A stretch of 64,000 nucleotides of DNA from Paenibacillus selenitireducens (GCF_002021565.1 NZ_MSZX01000004.1:434027-498026); one strand, 5' to 3'; shown: positions 1-8,783, counted from the stretch's first letter. Numbers and translations are program-made. Notes: a model not told the origin generated them from the letters alone.

Positions 1-420
1 TCAAAGAGTGGTTTTAGACACTTGCAGCCTGACAGCATTGAACTGTATCTGCCAAAGGAACAAGAGAAATATGCCGTGACGTATGTCGATGAAGGGCAAA
101 CCACGGATTCGTTATATGCGATGGAGCAGCTTCAAGAGAAGGATAAATATGCGGTGTTTCTTAATGGTAACCATGCGCTTATCCAAATCAAAACAGCTCA
201 TCCGAACGGGAAAAAGCTACTGGTGGTCAAAGATTCATACGCCAACAGCTTCATTCCTTTCTTATTAAAGCACTTCAGCGAAATTGATGTAGTAGACCTT
301 CGGTATTATGAGGAAGACTTGGCGTCGTTCGTGAACAAACACGATATCCATGACATGCTATTACTTTATAATGCGAATACTTTTTTTGAAGACCCATCCA
401 TAAAAAATCTAACGGAGTGA
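1..420 (+). CDS. DHHW family protein, C-terminal part (5' end outside window)
   Basis: The reading frame is open from base 1 and ends at the TGA at 418-420, so only the last 139 codons are present. The segment GKKLLVVKDSYANSFIPFL is the conserved KDSYANS motif of DHHW/AlgX-like SGNH-fold proteins, in which the D and S belong to the active-site region. These are membrane-anchored and thought to act on cell-surface polysaccharide (known of the family, not seen here). The next gene is a DUF4358 lipoprotein, the usual partner in Paenibacillus and Clostridia. It overlaps almost end to end, so the two form an operon. Confidence 0.8.
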   Translation, partial: SKSGFRHLQPDSIELYLPKEQEKYAVTYVDEGQTTDSLYAMEQLQEKDKYAVFLNGNHALIQIKTAHPNGKKLLVVKDSYANSFIPFLLKHFSEIDVVDLRYYEEDLASFVNKHDIHDMLLLYNANTFFEDPSIKNLTE

Positions 421-424
421 TGAA

Positions 425-919
425 ATGGGAAAACAATGGAAAGAAAAAAGATGCTATTTCCCCGTTATTCTTGCATTTGTCGTCGCGATCGGCGTATTGT
501 CCGGATGTTCGGGCAAGGATGACAAGACAGCTGAAAAACTGTCGGCTACCCAAATCGGAAAAAGAATCGAACAGGCGGTGAACTTGAAGGACATGAAAGA
601 GGAGGATCGGAATAAGCTCAAGAAATTGTATAAGATTGATACGGACAGCGTTGAAGATTTTATTCTTTACACGTCTACATCAAATGTGAGAGCTGACGAA
701 TTGGCCGTTATCAAGCTAACGGAACAGAGTCAGGCAGATAGCGTCAAAGAGAAAATAAAGTTGCGAATCGATGCACAAAAAATAAAATTCAAAGACTATC
801 GCCCAAACGAATATTTTCTGGTGGAAAATCATGTGTTAAAGACGAAAGGACCATTTGTCTTCTTCGCAGTTTCTAAAGAGGTCGATCAAATGGAACATGC
901 GTTTGACGATGCATTTTAA
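425..919 (+). CDS. DUF4358 domain lipoprotein
   Basis: 164 codons; ATG 425 is 4 nt after the stop of the DHHW gene, with GGAG at 414-417. Residues 1-28 are a lipoprotein signal: basic KEKR start, hydrophobic stretch, lipobox LSGC with the acceptor Cys at about residue 28. The mature part is lysine/glutamate rich with a VEDFILYTS segment and a PNEYFLVENHVLKTKGPFVFF end typical of DUF4358. No enzymatic motif is seen. Co-occurrence with DHHW proteins suggests a surface complex, but the role is unknown. Confidence 0.8.
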   Translation: MGKQWKEKRCYFPVILAFVVAIGVLSGCSGKDDKTAEKLSATQIGKRIEQAVNLKDMKEEDRNKLKKLYKIDTDSVEDFILYTSTSNVRADELAVIKLTEQSQADSVKEKIKLRIDAQKIKFKDYRPNEYFLVENHVLKTKGPFVFFAVSKEVDQMEHAFDDAF

Positions 920-957
920 CATAAAGCCTAATTAGAAATAATCCGTTTTTAAAAACA

Positions 958-1077
958 ACAGTATACGCTCATTTAGAAGACGTTCAGAAAATTATTAGTG
1001 AACAGGTAGTTAAAGATTCAGATATCATCGTTCACACTATTCCGGACAAAAATCGGCACTCCGACTACTCAGCATAA
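958..1077 (+). pseudogene. Short coding remnant, possibly end of a cation diffusion facilitator
   Basis: An open frame without a start codon encodes about 39 residues, including VYAHLEDVQKIISEQVV and DSDIIVHTIPD, and stops at TAA 1075-1077. The SDIIVH pattern resembles the cytoplasmic C-terminus of cation diffusion facilitator transporters. The match is short and made from memory, so the family is only a suggestion. It lies directly before a reverse-transcriptase remnant, in a small graveyard between two intact genes. Confidence 0.3.
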
Positions 1078-1081
1078 TTAG

Positions 1082-1252
1082 CTCATTCAGGTGATTATGG
1101 AGCGCCTGGAACTGGCGTTGCATCCAGAGAAGACACAGATAGTGGGGATATGGACAGGGAAATAAGGACTTGACCTCCTCATGCACCATCGGAAGACTAG
1201 GAAGCGGGACAAAGACAAGTGTACTACACGCGGAAAAACGGCAGCTTCGTAA
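1082..1252 (+). pseudogene. Group II intron reverse transcriptase/maturase remnant
   Basis: In one frame the sequence reads MERLELALHPEKTQIV, then a TAA at 1163, then GLDLLMHHRKTRKRDK, then a stop at 1250. Bacterial retroelement RTs carry L-x-L-x-L-x-P-x-K-T-x-I followed by a G-x-x-F-L-G-F region, so this is the end of the RT domain with a stop where Glu is expected (GAA to TAA) and the rest lost. It is a dead fragment; no intron 3' end (domain V) was recognised nearby. Confidence 0.6.
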
Positions 1253-1337
1253 TGTCGGCACAAGCGCGTGATCCCACCTCTATCATGGTATTATCGTTTG
1301 GTAGTTTATGTATAATTGTAGCGTGGAGGTTGATCAC

Positions 1338-1829
1338 ATGACTACGCCGCGGGAGACGGAACAACAATCATTCTGGAACAAAACCTTACTCAGTATCCCG
1401 CGCAAATATTGGGTGGCCGTGCTGGCCGTGCCGATCGGTATCAACGTGCTTGTGTGGATACCCAACAAACTGGCTTACGGCGGTGGGGACACCTAGATGG
1501 GCTTTTTCGGTAACTATGCAGGCGGCATCGTCGGAGCGTTTGTCGCCTATCTGATTGCCAAGTCGCAGACCGCTGATACTGACAAACCAGCACCATTGAA
1601 TAATCAATCATTGAAAATAATAATTTTTCAGGGATTGAATTATAAGGTAACTAATGAAGAAATTAACGACCAAGACATTGAACAAAAAGTTGGAGAAGTG
1701 AAGTCGTATTCGAATAAAAGTGGCGAGCACTATGTTGTAGATGCTTTCTCAAACGCTTATCAGGTTGGTACTGAGCTTTATAAAATCAAAGATAAAGACG
1801 TGAGCGAAGCTATTGTTGTAAAAAATTGA
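1338..1829 (+). pseudogene. Small membrane protein gene split by an in-frame amber stop
   Basis: ATG 1338 follows GGAGG at 1324-1328. The first part (52 codons) has a membrane segment WVAVLAVPIGINVLVWIP and ends GGGDT at TAG 1494-1496. The same frame continues immediately with MGFFGNYAGGIVGAFVAYLIA, a second membrane segment, and about 85 soluble residues to TGA 1827-1829. The TAG sits where Trp (TGG) is expected in GGDxWxGFxGxYxGxIxG proteins, so one G-to-A change explains the break. The ATG right after the stop could restart translation. Function unknown. Confidence 0.6.
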
Positions 1830-1841
1830 GGATACATATCT

Positions 1842-1889
1842 AGAAACAACAAGACGGTGAGATTAAGCTAAATCTAGCATCTTGTTTAA
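1842..1889 (+). terminator. Hairpin after the amber-split gene
   Basis: AACAAGA and AGATT pair with AATCT and TCTTGTT across an AAGCTA loop, followed by a weak T tract. Probably ends the preceding transcript. Confidence 0.45.
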
Positions 1890-1985
1890 TGAATCATAAC
1901 TACATCTTTCACGTATATCCCTTTAGTTTCATATTTTAACAGAGAAAACGATAGAGAAACCTATACTATCGTAGAGGTCACGTGT

Positions 1986-2915
1986 ATGTTGGTTTTGAAA
2001 AAACGAAAGTGGGTTTTATGGTTGTCAGCTTTAGTCCTTATCGCTGTAGTTCCAATTACAATTTTCTTGCAAATAATCATTCATTCTAATGTGCCAGAAC
2101 TTGCAGAAGGAAGCATTGAGCAGCGGTATGCACAGCAAGGAAGCTATCATGTAAAGGTAGAAGAAGTTAAGAGTACGAGTGGAGAGGCTTTATTTAGAAT
2201 ATACTACCCAGCATTTCAAGGAGACGAATCCTATCCTATTATTTCTTGGGGGAATGGAACAGATGCCACGCCAGATCGTTATGATGAGCTCTTAACTCAT
2301 CTTGCTAGCTGGGGATTCATTGTAATAGATTCCTATAGCAAGACAACAGGAACAGGCAAAGAAATTGTGGAGGCAATTGATTATTTGAGAAATGAAAACC
2401 AACTAGCAAACAGCTTGTTTTATCAAAAAATACAAATGGAACATATTGGTGTCGCTGGACATTCTCAAGGGTCTACTGGGGTCATTAATGCTCATACCAA
2501 CTATAAAAGTGGATCGTTGATTAAGACGGTTGTATCCATCGCTCTCCCGGATTTAAAGCATTGTGATCCAGAAGATGTGTACGATACATCACGTATTACC
2601 GTTCCTTTTCTCATTATGGGCGGTACACGAGATTTTCTAATCTCACCGGTATCAACGAATCAATTAGCCTTGCATAGTACTAACGCTAGTACGCCTGTTA
2701 TGATGGGGATGGCAAAAGGTGCAGCTCATACAGCGATTGAAGGTAATGGTGGCAATCATAGGGGTTACTTGACGGCTTGGATGAGATATTGGCTGCTTGA
2801 TGATCAGGAAGCCATGAAGGCATTTCAAGGGGATTCTTCCGAGATGATGCATAATACAAATTGGGTGGACGTGATACAAGCAAATATGGATGATGATAAA
2901 TTCGTGCATCAATAA
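1986..2915 (+). CDS. Alpha/beta hydrolase, chlorophyllase/PET-hydrolase-like, membrane anchored
   Basis: 309 codons from ATG 1986. Residues 5-30 form a signal anchor (LWLSALVLIAVVPITIFLQII). GNGTDATPDRYDELLTHLAS is the oxyanion-hole region; GVAGHSQGS (about residue 158) is the nucleophile elbow with Ser as nucleophile; the acid is probably the Asp of GGTRDFL; the catalytic His is in AAHTAIEGNGG. This is the arrangement of secreted chlorophyllase/cutinase-like esterases that lack a large lid. The substrate is not predictable. It is a single gene ended by the hairpin at 2917-2942. Confidence 0.85.
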   Translation: MLVLKKRKWVLWLSALVLIAVVPITIFLQIIIHSNVPELAEGSIEQRYAQQGSYHVKVEEVKSTSGEALFRIYYPAFQGDESYPIISWGNGTDATPDRYDELLTHLASWGFIVIDSYSKTTGTGKEIVEAIDYLRNENQLANSLFYQKIQMEHIGVAGHSQGSTGVINAHTNYKSGSLIKTVVSIALPDLKHCDPEDVYDTSRITVPFLIMGGTRDFLISPVSTNQLALHSTNASTPVMMGMAKGAAHTAIEGNGGNHRGYLTAWMRYWLLDDQEAMKAFQGDSSEMMHNTNWVDVIQANMDDDKFVHQ

Positions 2916-2916
2916 C

Positions 2917-2942
2917 AAAAAAACGGCATGTTCGCCGTTTTT
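2917..2942 (+). terminator. Rho-independent terminator
   Basis: AAAACGGC-loop-GCCGTTTTT starts 2 nt after the hydrolase stop; the A tract on the other side also makes it usable from the opposite strand. Confidence 0.85.
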
Positions 2943-3119
2943 ACTGTTAGCATATCCGATCTTGTCAATCTGTTGGATACAGCAAATTTCGAACCGTTAA
3001 GAATAGCCGTTCTGCAGCTTATAGAAAAGTTGGAGATTCACCTAAAAACAAAAGGAGTATCTTTGAACAAGTTCAACTCTGTTCCTGAGTTCGAATCATT
3101 TTATATAAACAGAGGGTAA
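2928..3119 (+). pseudogene. Unrecognised open frame starting inside a terminator
   Basis: A 63-codon frame whose only start lies within the preceding terminator. From about 2950 it reads like protein (LVNLLDTANFEPLRIAVLQL, VPEFESFYINRG), suggesting the tail of a lost gene. No ribosome site and no recognised family. Confidence 0.25.
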
Positions 3120-3195
3120 TTACATTGTTTCAGTTGAGTTTTTGCTACCAAGCTATCGATGGACGATAACGTACCAATGAGGGCATTTTTCTAAA

Positions 3196-3228
3196 CTCGT
3201 TGTTAAGCTAACTGGCAGGATAGTTGAG
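3196..3228 (+). repeat. attC-like repeat, single half
   Basis: TTAAGCTAACTGGCAGGATAGTTGA: right-half type core (CTAAC, 6-nt spacer TGGCAG, GATAG) with flanks AAGCTA/TAGTT. No second half or GC hairpin is attached. Directly precedes a GNAT unit. Confidence 0.7.
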
Positions 3229-3306
3229 TGGCATACGTATTGACCGCATGTAAAAATGCTGTTATTATATTTTCCCACTTCTTGCTTTAGAAAGGATTGA
3301 TATTAT

Positions 3307-3839
3307 TTGAGTGCCAATGACATCTATTTAAGGTATCTTGAGATGAAGGATGCAGGCAATCTTCTTGAATTAAAGCTCTAAGAAATCGTAATTTTTATCA
3401 ACCGTTTGAACCAATCAGGGATGAATCACATTTCACCCTAGAAGGACAGGAAAGAGAAATTGCAACTGGAATTCAAGGGGGAGTAAACGATCAGGCCTAT
3501 ATCTTCGGAATCTTTATTAAAGAGATGGATGAACTTGTAGGAAGAATAGCACTAACTGGTATTTCTCGAGGTCCTTTCCAAAATGCATATTTGGGTTATT
3601 TTATTGATGAGAAACATAATGGCAAAGGCTATGCAACAGCGGCTGTCCAAATATGTGTGAAAAATGCCTTTAACGAAATAGGATTGCATCGCGTTGAAGC
3701 TGGGGTCATGCCCAAAAACCTACCATCTATCCGGGTTTTAGAAAAATCAGGATTTAGACATGAGGGTTTAGCAAAAAAATATTTAAAAATTAACGGTGCG
3801 TGGGAAGATCACAATTTGTTTGCGATTACTGCTGAATAA
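3307..3839 (+). pseudogene. GNAT acetyltransferase (RimJ/RimL type), frameshifted
   Basis: TTG 3307 follows AAAGGA. Frame 1 reads IYLRYLEMKDAGNLLELK and stops at TAA 3379. Frame 2 takes over at ALRNRNFYQPFEPIRD and continues through the acetyl-CoA loop DEKHNGKGYATAAV, the V-x-P-x-N-x-x-S stretch VMPKNLPSIRVLEKSGF and a normal C-terminus to 3839. Joined, the two parts make a complete protein of about 178 residues. One base is missing near 3376. Either a recent loss or a sequencing error in the AAAG run. Confidence 0.75.
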
Positions 3840-3880
3840 AGTAATGTTTACGTATATTCTACATCTTATAAGCTAATGTA

Positions 3881-3906
3881 AAAAGCCCGGTTATCACCGG
3901 GCCTAA
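3881..3906. terminator. Bidirectional terminator
   Basis: AAAAGCCCGGT-TATC-ACCGGGCCTAAAA separates the plus-strand GNAT from the minus-strand sigma-factor gene. Confidence 0.8.
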
Positions 3907-3923
3907 AATAGGTCAATCACGTA

Positions 3924-5150
3924 CTATCTGTTTCTTAGATACTCGACCCACTGCTCATACAGCTCTAACTCCGAACGTAGAAAGATACCACGATAATCTT
4001 CGGGATCCCGTATAAGTTTGTTTAATGCGTCCAAGCCATATGTTGCAAGAATGAATTCTACACATAAATAAGAAAACTGAAATCCTTTCATTGTTCCGAA
4101 ATCCCAAGTATCGTTGTTTAATTCTTGGAAAGATGGGATTGTTAGATTGCTGATTTCATCCCTTGTAGTGTCTCTAATATATTCTGGGGTCATTTGATTT
4201 GCTTCAATTCCTCCAATACCCTGACGCAACCATTTGGGAGCAAGCGGATTAATATCATGAATCAACCACATGGCATACAAGTGTACTGTGGAATTTAGAA
4301 TGGATTGATACGTGTGTTCTGGTCCTGGATTCAATGGAGAAACGATTTTTAAGATATTTCCTTCGATCGTCCCCATGAACCAGTTAGGTGCATTTTCTTC
4401 TCCGACAGCATGATGGAAAGTAGGAAGGTCTGGGTACATTTCGATAATAATTTTTCTAGACGGTTGGTGATTAAATTTAGACGAAATTCGCTCAACATTA
4501 TTTTTCAGTTCATTAAATAAGTCCTGGTGCACCTTCTTCAGACTAGCATTCTTCTCGTTCGTTTCACCTTTGCTTACAATCGATACCATATCTTGAATAG
4601 ACATCATTGTAATGTCACCCCATTCTTTTAATTCTTTTCGTAATTTTTCTAATGCTCGGTATAATCTGTTTTTTACTGCACTCTCACGCATACCTACGAT
4701 TTTGGCAATTTCTAATAGGGTACAGTCAACAAAAAATCGCAACGTAATAATCTGTTGGTCTAGCTCATTTAGCTGATTTAATGCTGAGCTGATATCGATA
4801 CGTATTTCAACATTTTTAGCATAATCAAGCGCAATGGATTGTGATTCATACGTTGTAAAATCATAGGTACTTTCTTTTTTGCGCGATAAACTTCGGTATT
4901 CATTTTTGACGGTATTTTGAGCGATTTTAAATATCCAAGTGAATAAACTGGCATGTTCTTTGAACGTATGCATGTTCTCCATGACCTTCAAAAAAACTTG
5001 TTGCGTTAAGTCATCCGCCATCATCGGATTTGCCTTTAGTGAAAGATATTTGCGAATTCGATCTCGGTACTGACTATAGATGACTTCAAATTTGATTATA
5101 TTGTCCTGTTCATCCGGATAAACAGGAGTTTTGTCATGCGCGCTAGACAT
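3924..5150 (-). CDS. ECF sigma factor with a C-terminal peptidase-MA-like domain
   Basis: 408 codons; ATG at 5150 preceded on its strand by GAGGAGG. Residues 20-95 are sigma-70 region 2 (DDLTQQVFLKVMENM, FTWIFKIAQNTVKNEYR); residues 125-180 are region 4 (LDQQIITLRFFVDCTLLEIAKIVGMRE, NRLYRALEKLRK). After a linker, residues 220-408 look like the MA-type metallopeptidase fold, with APKWLRQGIGGIEA matching the W-L-x-x-G-x-A/E region. The expected HExxH helix appears as TVHLYAMWL, so the metal site is incomplete. Such C-terminal domains may sense a signal or act as a tethered regulator; this is inference. No anti-sigma gene is adjacent. Confidence 0.8.
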   Translation of the reverse strand: MSSAHDKTPVYPDEQDNIIKFEVIYSQYRDRIRKYLSLKANPMMADDLTQQVFLKVMENMHTFKEHASLFTWIFKIAQNTVKNEYRSLSRKKESTYDFTTYESQSIALDYAKNVEIRIDISSALNQLNELDQQIITLRFFVDCTLLEIAKIVGMRESAVKNRLYRALEKLRKELKEWGDITMMSIQDMVSIVSKGETNEKNASLKKVHQDLFNELKNNVERISSKFNHQPSRKIIIEMYPDLPTFHHAVGEENAPNWFMGTIEGNILKIVSPLNPGPEHTYQSILNSTVHLYAMWLIHDINPLAPKWLRQGIGGIEANQMTPEYIRDTTRDEISNLTIPSFQELNNDTWDFGTMKGFQFSYLCVEFILATYGLDALNKLIRDPEDYRGIFLRSELELYEQWVEYLRNR

Positions 5151-5428
5151 CGTAAGAACCTCCTCTTGACCTTACATTCTATTAGACACCGCAGAGAAAC
5201 AAAAAGCCACATCGAAGTGAAAATTCTGCCAACAATGTTGTTTAAGAGGAATTTCCGATCTTGATAGATCGTGGTAAAATTATACAAACACGTTGGGTCC
5301 CTACAAGTTTATAAGAGAACACCAATGGAAGGATGATCGGTGGAACGGACCTGTGTTTGTATTTCAATCATAAACTTCTACGATCCATTTGTATTTCTAC
5401 TCACAGCTACTTAAGAAAGGAACGAATG

Positions 5429-5668
5429 ATGAGAGTTATAACTTTATGCGGTTCTACAAAATTCAAAGAACAATTTGAACAAGCAAATGCCTTTCTTACA
5501 CTTCAAGGAAACATTGTGATTAGCTTAGCCTTTTTTGAACAAAGTGAAGGATTTGAATTAACGCAAGAACGATAAATTGAATATGCTCAAAAGTTGGGAA
5601 AAGGAATCCGTTATTACTCGGATGGAGAGATTCCGACTCACGGAGATCAGAGATTTTATTCATTTTGA
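5429..5668 (+). pseudogene. Nucleoside 2-deoxyribosyltransferase-like protein, internal deletion
   Basis: The frame reads MRVITLCGSTKFKEQFEQAN...LTQER, stops at TAA 5573-5575, then continues in the same frame with IEYAQKLGKGIRYYSDGEIPTHGD to TGA 5668. CGSTKF is the N-terminal nucleotide-binding motif and EIEYAxKLGKxIRYYS the C-terminal motif of this family. About 35-40 residues carrying the central part are missing, and the junction made the stop. Not functional. Confidence 0.7.
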
Positions 5669-5682
5669 AAGGATTGGATCAT

Positions 5683-6306
5683 TTGAAAATTCTTATTTGC
5701 CAGCCTAAATTGGAAAGTGGACTTGAGCAGCTTGAATATGAACTACATAAAAATCCTTTCGTGGACGCTGCTATATTTCCCGAGGGATATCTGAACGAAA
5801 ATATAGTTCAAGCTTGCGAATTAGCTCAAAAGTACAATGTTGCCTTGATTACTGGATACCGTAATTTACAAGAGAGACCTAAAGATAGAGCCGTAATGAT
5901 TAATCGGAATGGCACCGTCGTCATTGACCGGATCAAGTACAGTGTGGCGACATTTGCCCAAGAAAGTGGTTTCACCATCGGTCATATCCTATGTGATGAA
6001 CTAGTTATCCAAGGCCTAAATGGCGTTCAAGAATCACGCCTAGATCTAATTGTTCATCCGATAGGTGTAGGCATGTTTAGCGAGGAGCAATTTGATGAAT
6101 GGATAGGCCGCGCTCGGGAAATTGCAATTCAGCACAAAGTGATGGTCATAGGGACGAGTCATGCTGATGGATCTTTTGGTGACACGGGTATATCCATTCC
6201 CATTGCGTATTGTTTCGATAAACAGGGTGATGTTGTGTTCATTTCTAAAAATGATGTGCGTACTCGTATATTAGATATGCAAACCAAACAATTCTATTTT
6301 GCATGA
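5683..6306 (+). CDS. Carbon-nitrogen hydrolase (nitrilase superfamily)
   Basis: 207 codons from TTG 5683, preceded by AAAGGATTGG (an upstream TTG at 5665 overlaps the decayed gene and is less likely). The Glu-Lys-Cys triad is visible: Glu in AAIFPEGYLNE (about residue 37), Lys in VVIDRIKYS, Cys in GHILCDEL. HPIGVGM follows at the position of the usual G-A-D-x-I-x-x-P segment. The protein is short for the family (usual 240-300), but all three catalytic blocks are present. It hydrolyses an amide or nitrile; the substrate is unknown. Confidence 0.75.
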   Translation: MKILICQPKLESGLEQLEYELHKNPFVDAAIFPEGYLNENIVQACELAQKYNVALITGYRNLQERPKDRAVMINRNGTVVIDRIKYSVATFAQESGFTIGHILCDELVIQGLNGVQESRLDLIVHPIGVGMFSEEQFDEWIGRAREIAIQHKVMVIGTSHADGSFGDTGISIPIAYCFDKQGDVVFISKNDVRTRILDMQTKQFYFA

Positions 6307-6327
6307 TAAAGCGAGCGATAATCGAAG

Positions 6328-6522
6328 GGGACAGGTGAAATCGGCGTCCCTGCATTGGTAATACACGGTCTGGAAGATCCGATTATCCCTTATGAGCACG
6401 GAATCGCGCTTGCTAACATCATTCCGGGGGCCGTTTTACTGACATTAGAAGGTACGGGACATGAGATTCACCATGACGACTGGGATACCATCATCGAGGC
6501 TATTTTAAATCACACGGTTTGA
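6328..6522 (+). pseudogene. Alpha/beta hydrolase, C-terminal fragment
   Basis: Open frame without start: [19 protein letters not shown] contains the acid loop (HGLEDP) and LEGTGHEIH the catalytic-His loop of an alpha/beta hydrolase; it stops at TGA 6520-6522. Only the last third of the protein remains. Confidence 0.7.
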
Positions 6523-6556
6523 GTTATGTGAAATTCATTGTTTAGGAGGAGATCAT

Positions 6557-7108
6557 TTGCATCATTACATTTGGTCAGGTATTAAAGTGAGACTACGGCC
6601 CATTCTACCCACCGACTGGGAGAAATTCCATCATAACGATTTCGATTCCGAAGGGGCTAGGCTCTGCGATGTTATTCATTTTCCAAGATCAGAAGATGGA
6701 ACAAGGTCGTGGGCTGCGCACCAAGCGTCTAACACTTCCAATGGGGATAATATTTCATTAGCTATTGAAACGCTGGATGGCGAACTTGTGGGAAGCATCG
6801 GGACGAACAGCTGTAATTCACGACATGGAACTTTTAAGTATGGCATCGCAATTTTCCGCGAGCACTGGCGCAAAGGGTATGCTTCGGAAGCAGTCCTGAT
6901 ATTACTACGATATTATTTTGAAGAACTGCGATATCAAAAAGTGAATGCGCATGTTTATGCGTTTAACGAGGGTTCGAGTGCGTTGCAAGAGCACCTTGGA
7001 CTCATTCAAGAAGGTAGGCTGCGGAATATGATTTATACAAAGGGCCAATACTTCGATGAATATGTATATGGGCTAACACAAAGTGATTACGTGAATTTGA
7101 AAGTTTAA
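6557..7108 (+). CDS. GNAT acetyltransferase, RimJ/RimL type
   Basis: 183 codons from TTG 6557 with AGGAGG 9 nt upstream. VRLRPILPTDWEKF is the strand-1 signature; GIAIFREHWRKGYASEAVLILLRYYF holds the acetyl-CoA pyrophosphate loop (H-W-R-K-G-Y-A); VNAHVYAFNEGSSALQEHLGLIQEGRLRNMIYTKGQYFDEYVYGL is the standard C-terminal half. It probably acetylates a small amine or a protein N-terminus; the target is unknown. Followed by an attC-like repeat at 7128. Confidence 0.85.
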   Translation: MHHYIWSGIKVRLRPILPTDWEKFHHNDFDSEGARLCDVIHFPRSEDGTRSWAAHQASNTSNGDNISLAIETLDGELVGSIGTNSCNSRHGTFKYGIAIFREHWRKGYASEAVLILLRYYFEELRYQKVNAHVYAFNEGSSALQEHLGLIQEGRLRNMIYTKGQYFDEYVYGLTQSDYVNLKV

Positions 7109-7127
7109 TTGAGAGGTAGCCTGTTAC

Positions 7128-7212
7128 GTTTAACTACCGGGAAATGATCATGTAGGAGTTGCTATGAGGCAGCTCCTTTTTCTTTTGTGAAGTAACAGGC
7201 AGCAGTACGTGG
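7128..7212 (+). repeat. attC-like repeat, diverged
   Basis: Left half TTAACTACCGGGAAATGATCA, hairpin AGGAG...GCTCCT followed by TTTTTCTTTTGT, right half GAAGTAACAGGCAG. The hairpin and T-rich tail match the copy at 50136. The tail could also terminate transcription. Confidence 0.6.
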
Positions 7213-7329
7213 TGACTACGATTGAATTCATGGATCACTGGTCCGATAGTGATAATGTTAATATTTACAAACAGGAACATGTGTTCTAATATAGAAGAAG
7301 ATGATTTAATTCTTAGGAGGGTTCTATAT

Positions 7330-7683
7330 ATGATTCAACGAATTTCAACGCCATTTAGCTATGCATCGGCTGTTGCGGCCGGAGATTATGTGTTTCTCGG
7401 ATTACATCGGGGTTTTGGGCAGAGTTTTACAGAACAGATTCATGATTCGTTCTCACACATAAAAGAGACTCTCAATCAACTTGATCTCCCACTGGATCGT
7501 ATTGTGAAGGTGAATGTATACCTGAAAAATATAAAGGACTTACCTGAAATGGAGCAGGTCTTTTGCGAGTATTTTGAAAAAGATAAATTCCCTGCTAGAA
7601 TGACATCCACCACAGAGTTTATTGACTCTGATTGCCTTATGATGATTGACGGAATCGTGTACAAAGGATTGAAGGAGGTTTGA
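7330..7683 (+). CDS. RidA (YjgF/YER057c) family protein
   Basis: 117 codons from ATG 7330 with AGGAGGG at 7316-7322 (a longer upstream frame lacks a site). RISTPFSYASAVAAGDYVFL is the RidA start, and the partner strands NQLDLPLDRIVKVNVYLKNI and FPARMTSTTEFIDSD follow. RidA proteins deaminate reactive enamine/imine intermediates. The usual Arg in the R-x-x-x-x family motif is present in PARMTS. The gene ends one base before the serine-hydrolase start, so both form an operon. Confidence 0.85.
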   Translation: MIQRISTPFSYASAVAAGDYVFLGLHRGFGQSFTEQIHDSFSHIKETLNQLDLPLDRIVKVNVYLKNIKDLPEMEQVFCEYFEKDKFPARMTSTTEFIDSDCLMMIDGIVYKGLKEV

Positions 7684-7684
7684 G

Positions 7685-8764
7685 ATGGATTTACATAATC
7701 GTCTCTTAGTAGAGGGGCTTCAAGAGCGTATGACCCACTTTAGTGTTCCAGGAGCTGGCATTGCAATATTTCAAGAGAACCAGCTTGAATGCTCAATCAA
7801 CCTTGGGATCGAAGAGGCGGGTAACCCTCAGAAAGTGAATGCAGACAGCATATTTCACGCATGCTCCATGAGTAAAATGGTCACTTCGATCGGTACACTG
7901 AAATTAGTTCAAGAAGGTCTTTTAGATTTATACGAAGATGTGAACGTTTATTTGAACTCTTGGCACATACCTGAAAATCAATATACGATTGCTAAAAAAG
8001 TAACGATAAGCAGCTTGTTGGCTCATCAGGCTGGTTTCATTGACCCTGAGGGTAGTTTTGACGTCTACCAGGAGCAGTCTCCATTCCCCACCCCTAAGGA
8101 TTTACTATCGGGGAGAACGAAATACAATTCCGAAGCCGTAGAAGTCAAATATACTCCTGACAGTGAATTTCACTACTCTGATACGGGATTCACGATCTTA
8201 GAACTTATCATCGAGGATGTGATGGGGGAGTCTTTCAGCTCTGCCATGGACCGGCTTGTGTTTGCTCCCTTGGGTTTACAGAAAACATTTTTTTGGAATG
8301 GTCTTTCGAAACCACGTTGTGCCGAGGCAGCCAGACTAACAGTAGGCCATGATAAGCATGGAAATATGGTGACCGGAACGAGGGTACATTACCCCAATCT
8401 GTCTGGTGCCGGCTTGTGGACAACACCATCCGAGATGGCTTTAATCGCAATCGAAGTCATTAAATCTTGGGGTGGGGACCTTACATCACTTTTATCACCA
8501 GCGTCAGCTCAAAAGATGCTCACAGGTTACGGCTGCGCCCAATATGTTGGTTTAGGGGTTTTTCTATCTCAAGCCAATGGAGAACCTTACATGATTTCCA
8601 AAGGTTGGGGTATCGGCTATCAGTGCATGCTTGTCACCTATCCACGTCAAAAATGCGGGATCGTCGTTATGACAAATTCTGAACCAGGTAAGCCGCAAGA
8701 GCAGGCTTTTATCGGTGAAGTTATTCGATTCGTTTCTCAAGCTTATAGATGGCCAGGATTATAA
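7685..8764 (+). CDS. Serine hydrolase of the beta-lactamase/class C PBP family
   Basis: 359 codons, ATG 7685, GGAGG just upstream inside the ridA end. Motifs: CSMSKMV (S-x-x-K, nucleophile Ser about residue 61), YSDTGF (Y-x-N variant with Asp), and a C-terminal SKGWGIGYQCML in the KTG position. No signal peptide is visible, so it is cytoplasmic. Likely an esterase or peptidase rather than a penicillin target. One of three intact members of this superfamily in the window (with 50270 and 57828). Confidence 0.85.
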   Translation: MDLHNRLLVEGLQERMTHFSVPGAGIAIFQENQLECSINLGIEEAGNPQKVNADSIFHACSMSKMVTSIGTLKLVQEGLLDLYEDVNVYLNSWHIPENQYTIAKKVTISSLLAHQAGFIDPEGSFDVYQEQSPFPTPKDLLSGRTKYNSEAVEVKYTPDSEFHYSDTGFTILELIIEDVMGESFSSAMDRLVFAPLGLQKTFFWNGLSKPRCAEAARLTVGHDKHGNMVTGTRVHYPNLSGAGLWTTPSEMALIAIEVIKSWGGDLTSLLSPASAQKMLTGYGCAQYVGLGVFLSQANGEPYMISKGWGIGYQCMLVTYPRQKCGIVVMTNSEPGKPQEQAFIGEVIRFVSQAYRWPGL

Positions 8765-8783
8765 TAGTTTTAGGGCGAGTTAC

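Noticed and set aside
2664-2918. Minus-strand open frames opposite the hydrolase gene
   Set aside because: Rich in His/Cys/Ile with no ribosome site; they are antisense shadows of a well-supported gene.
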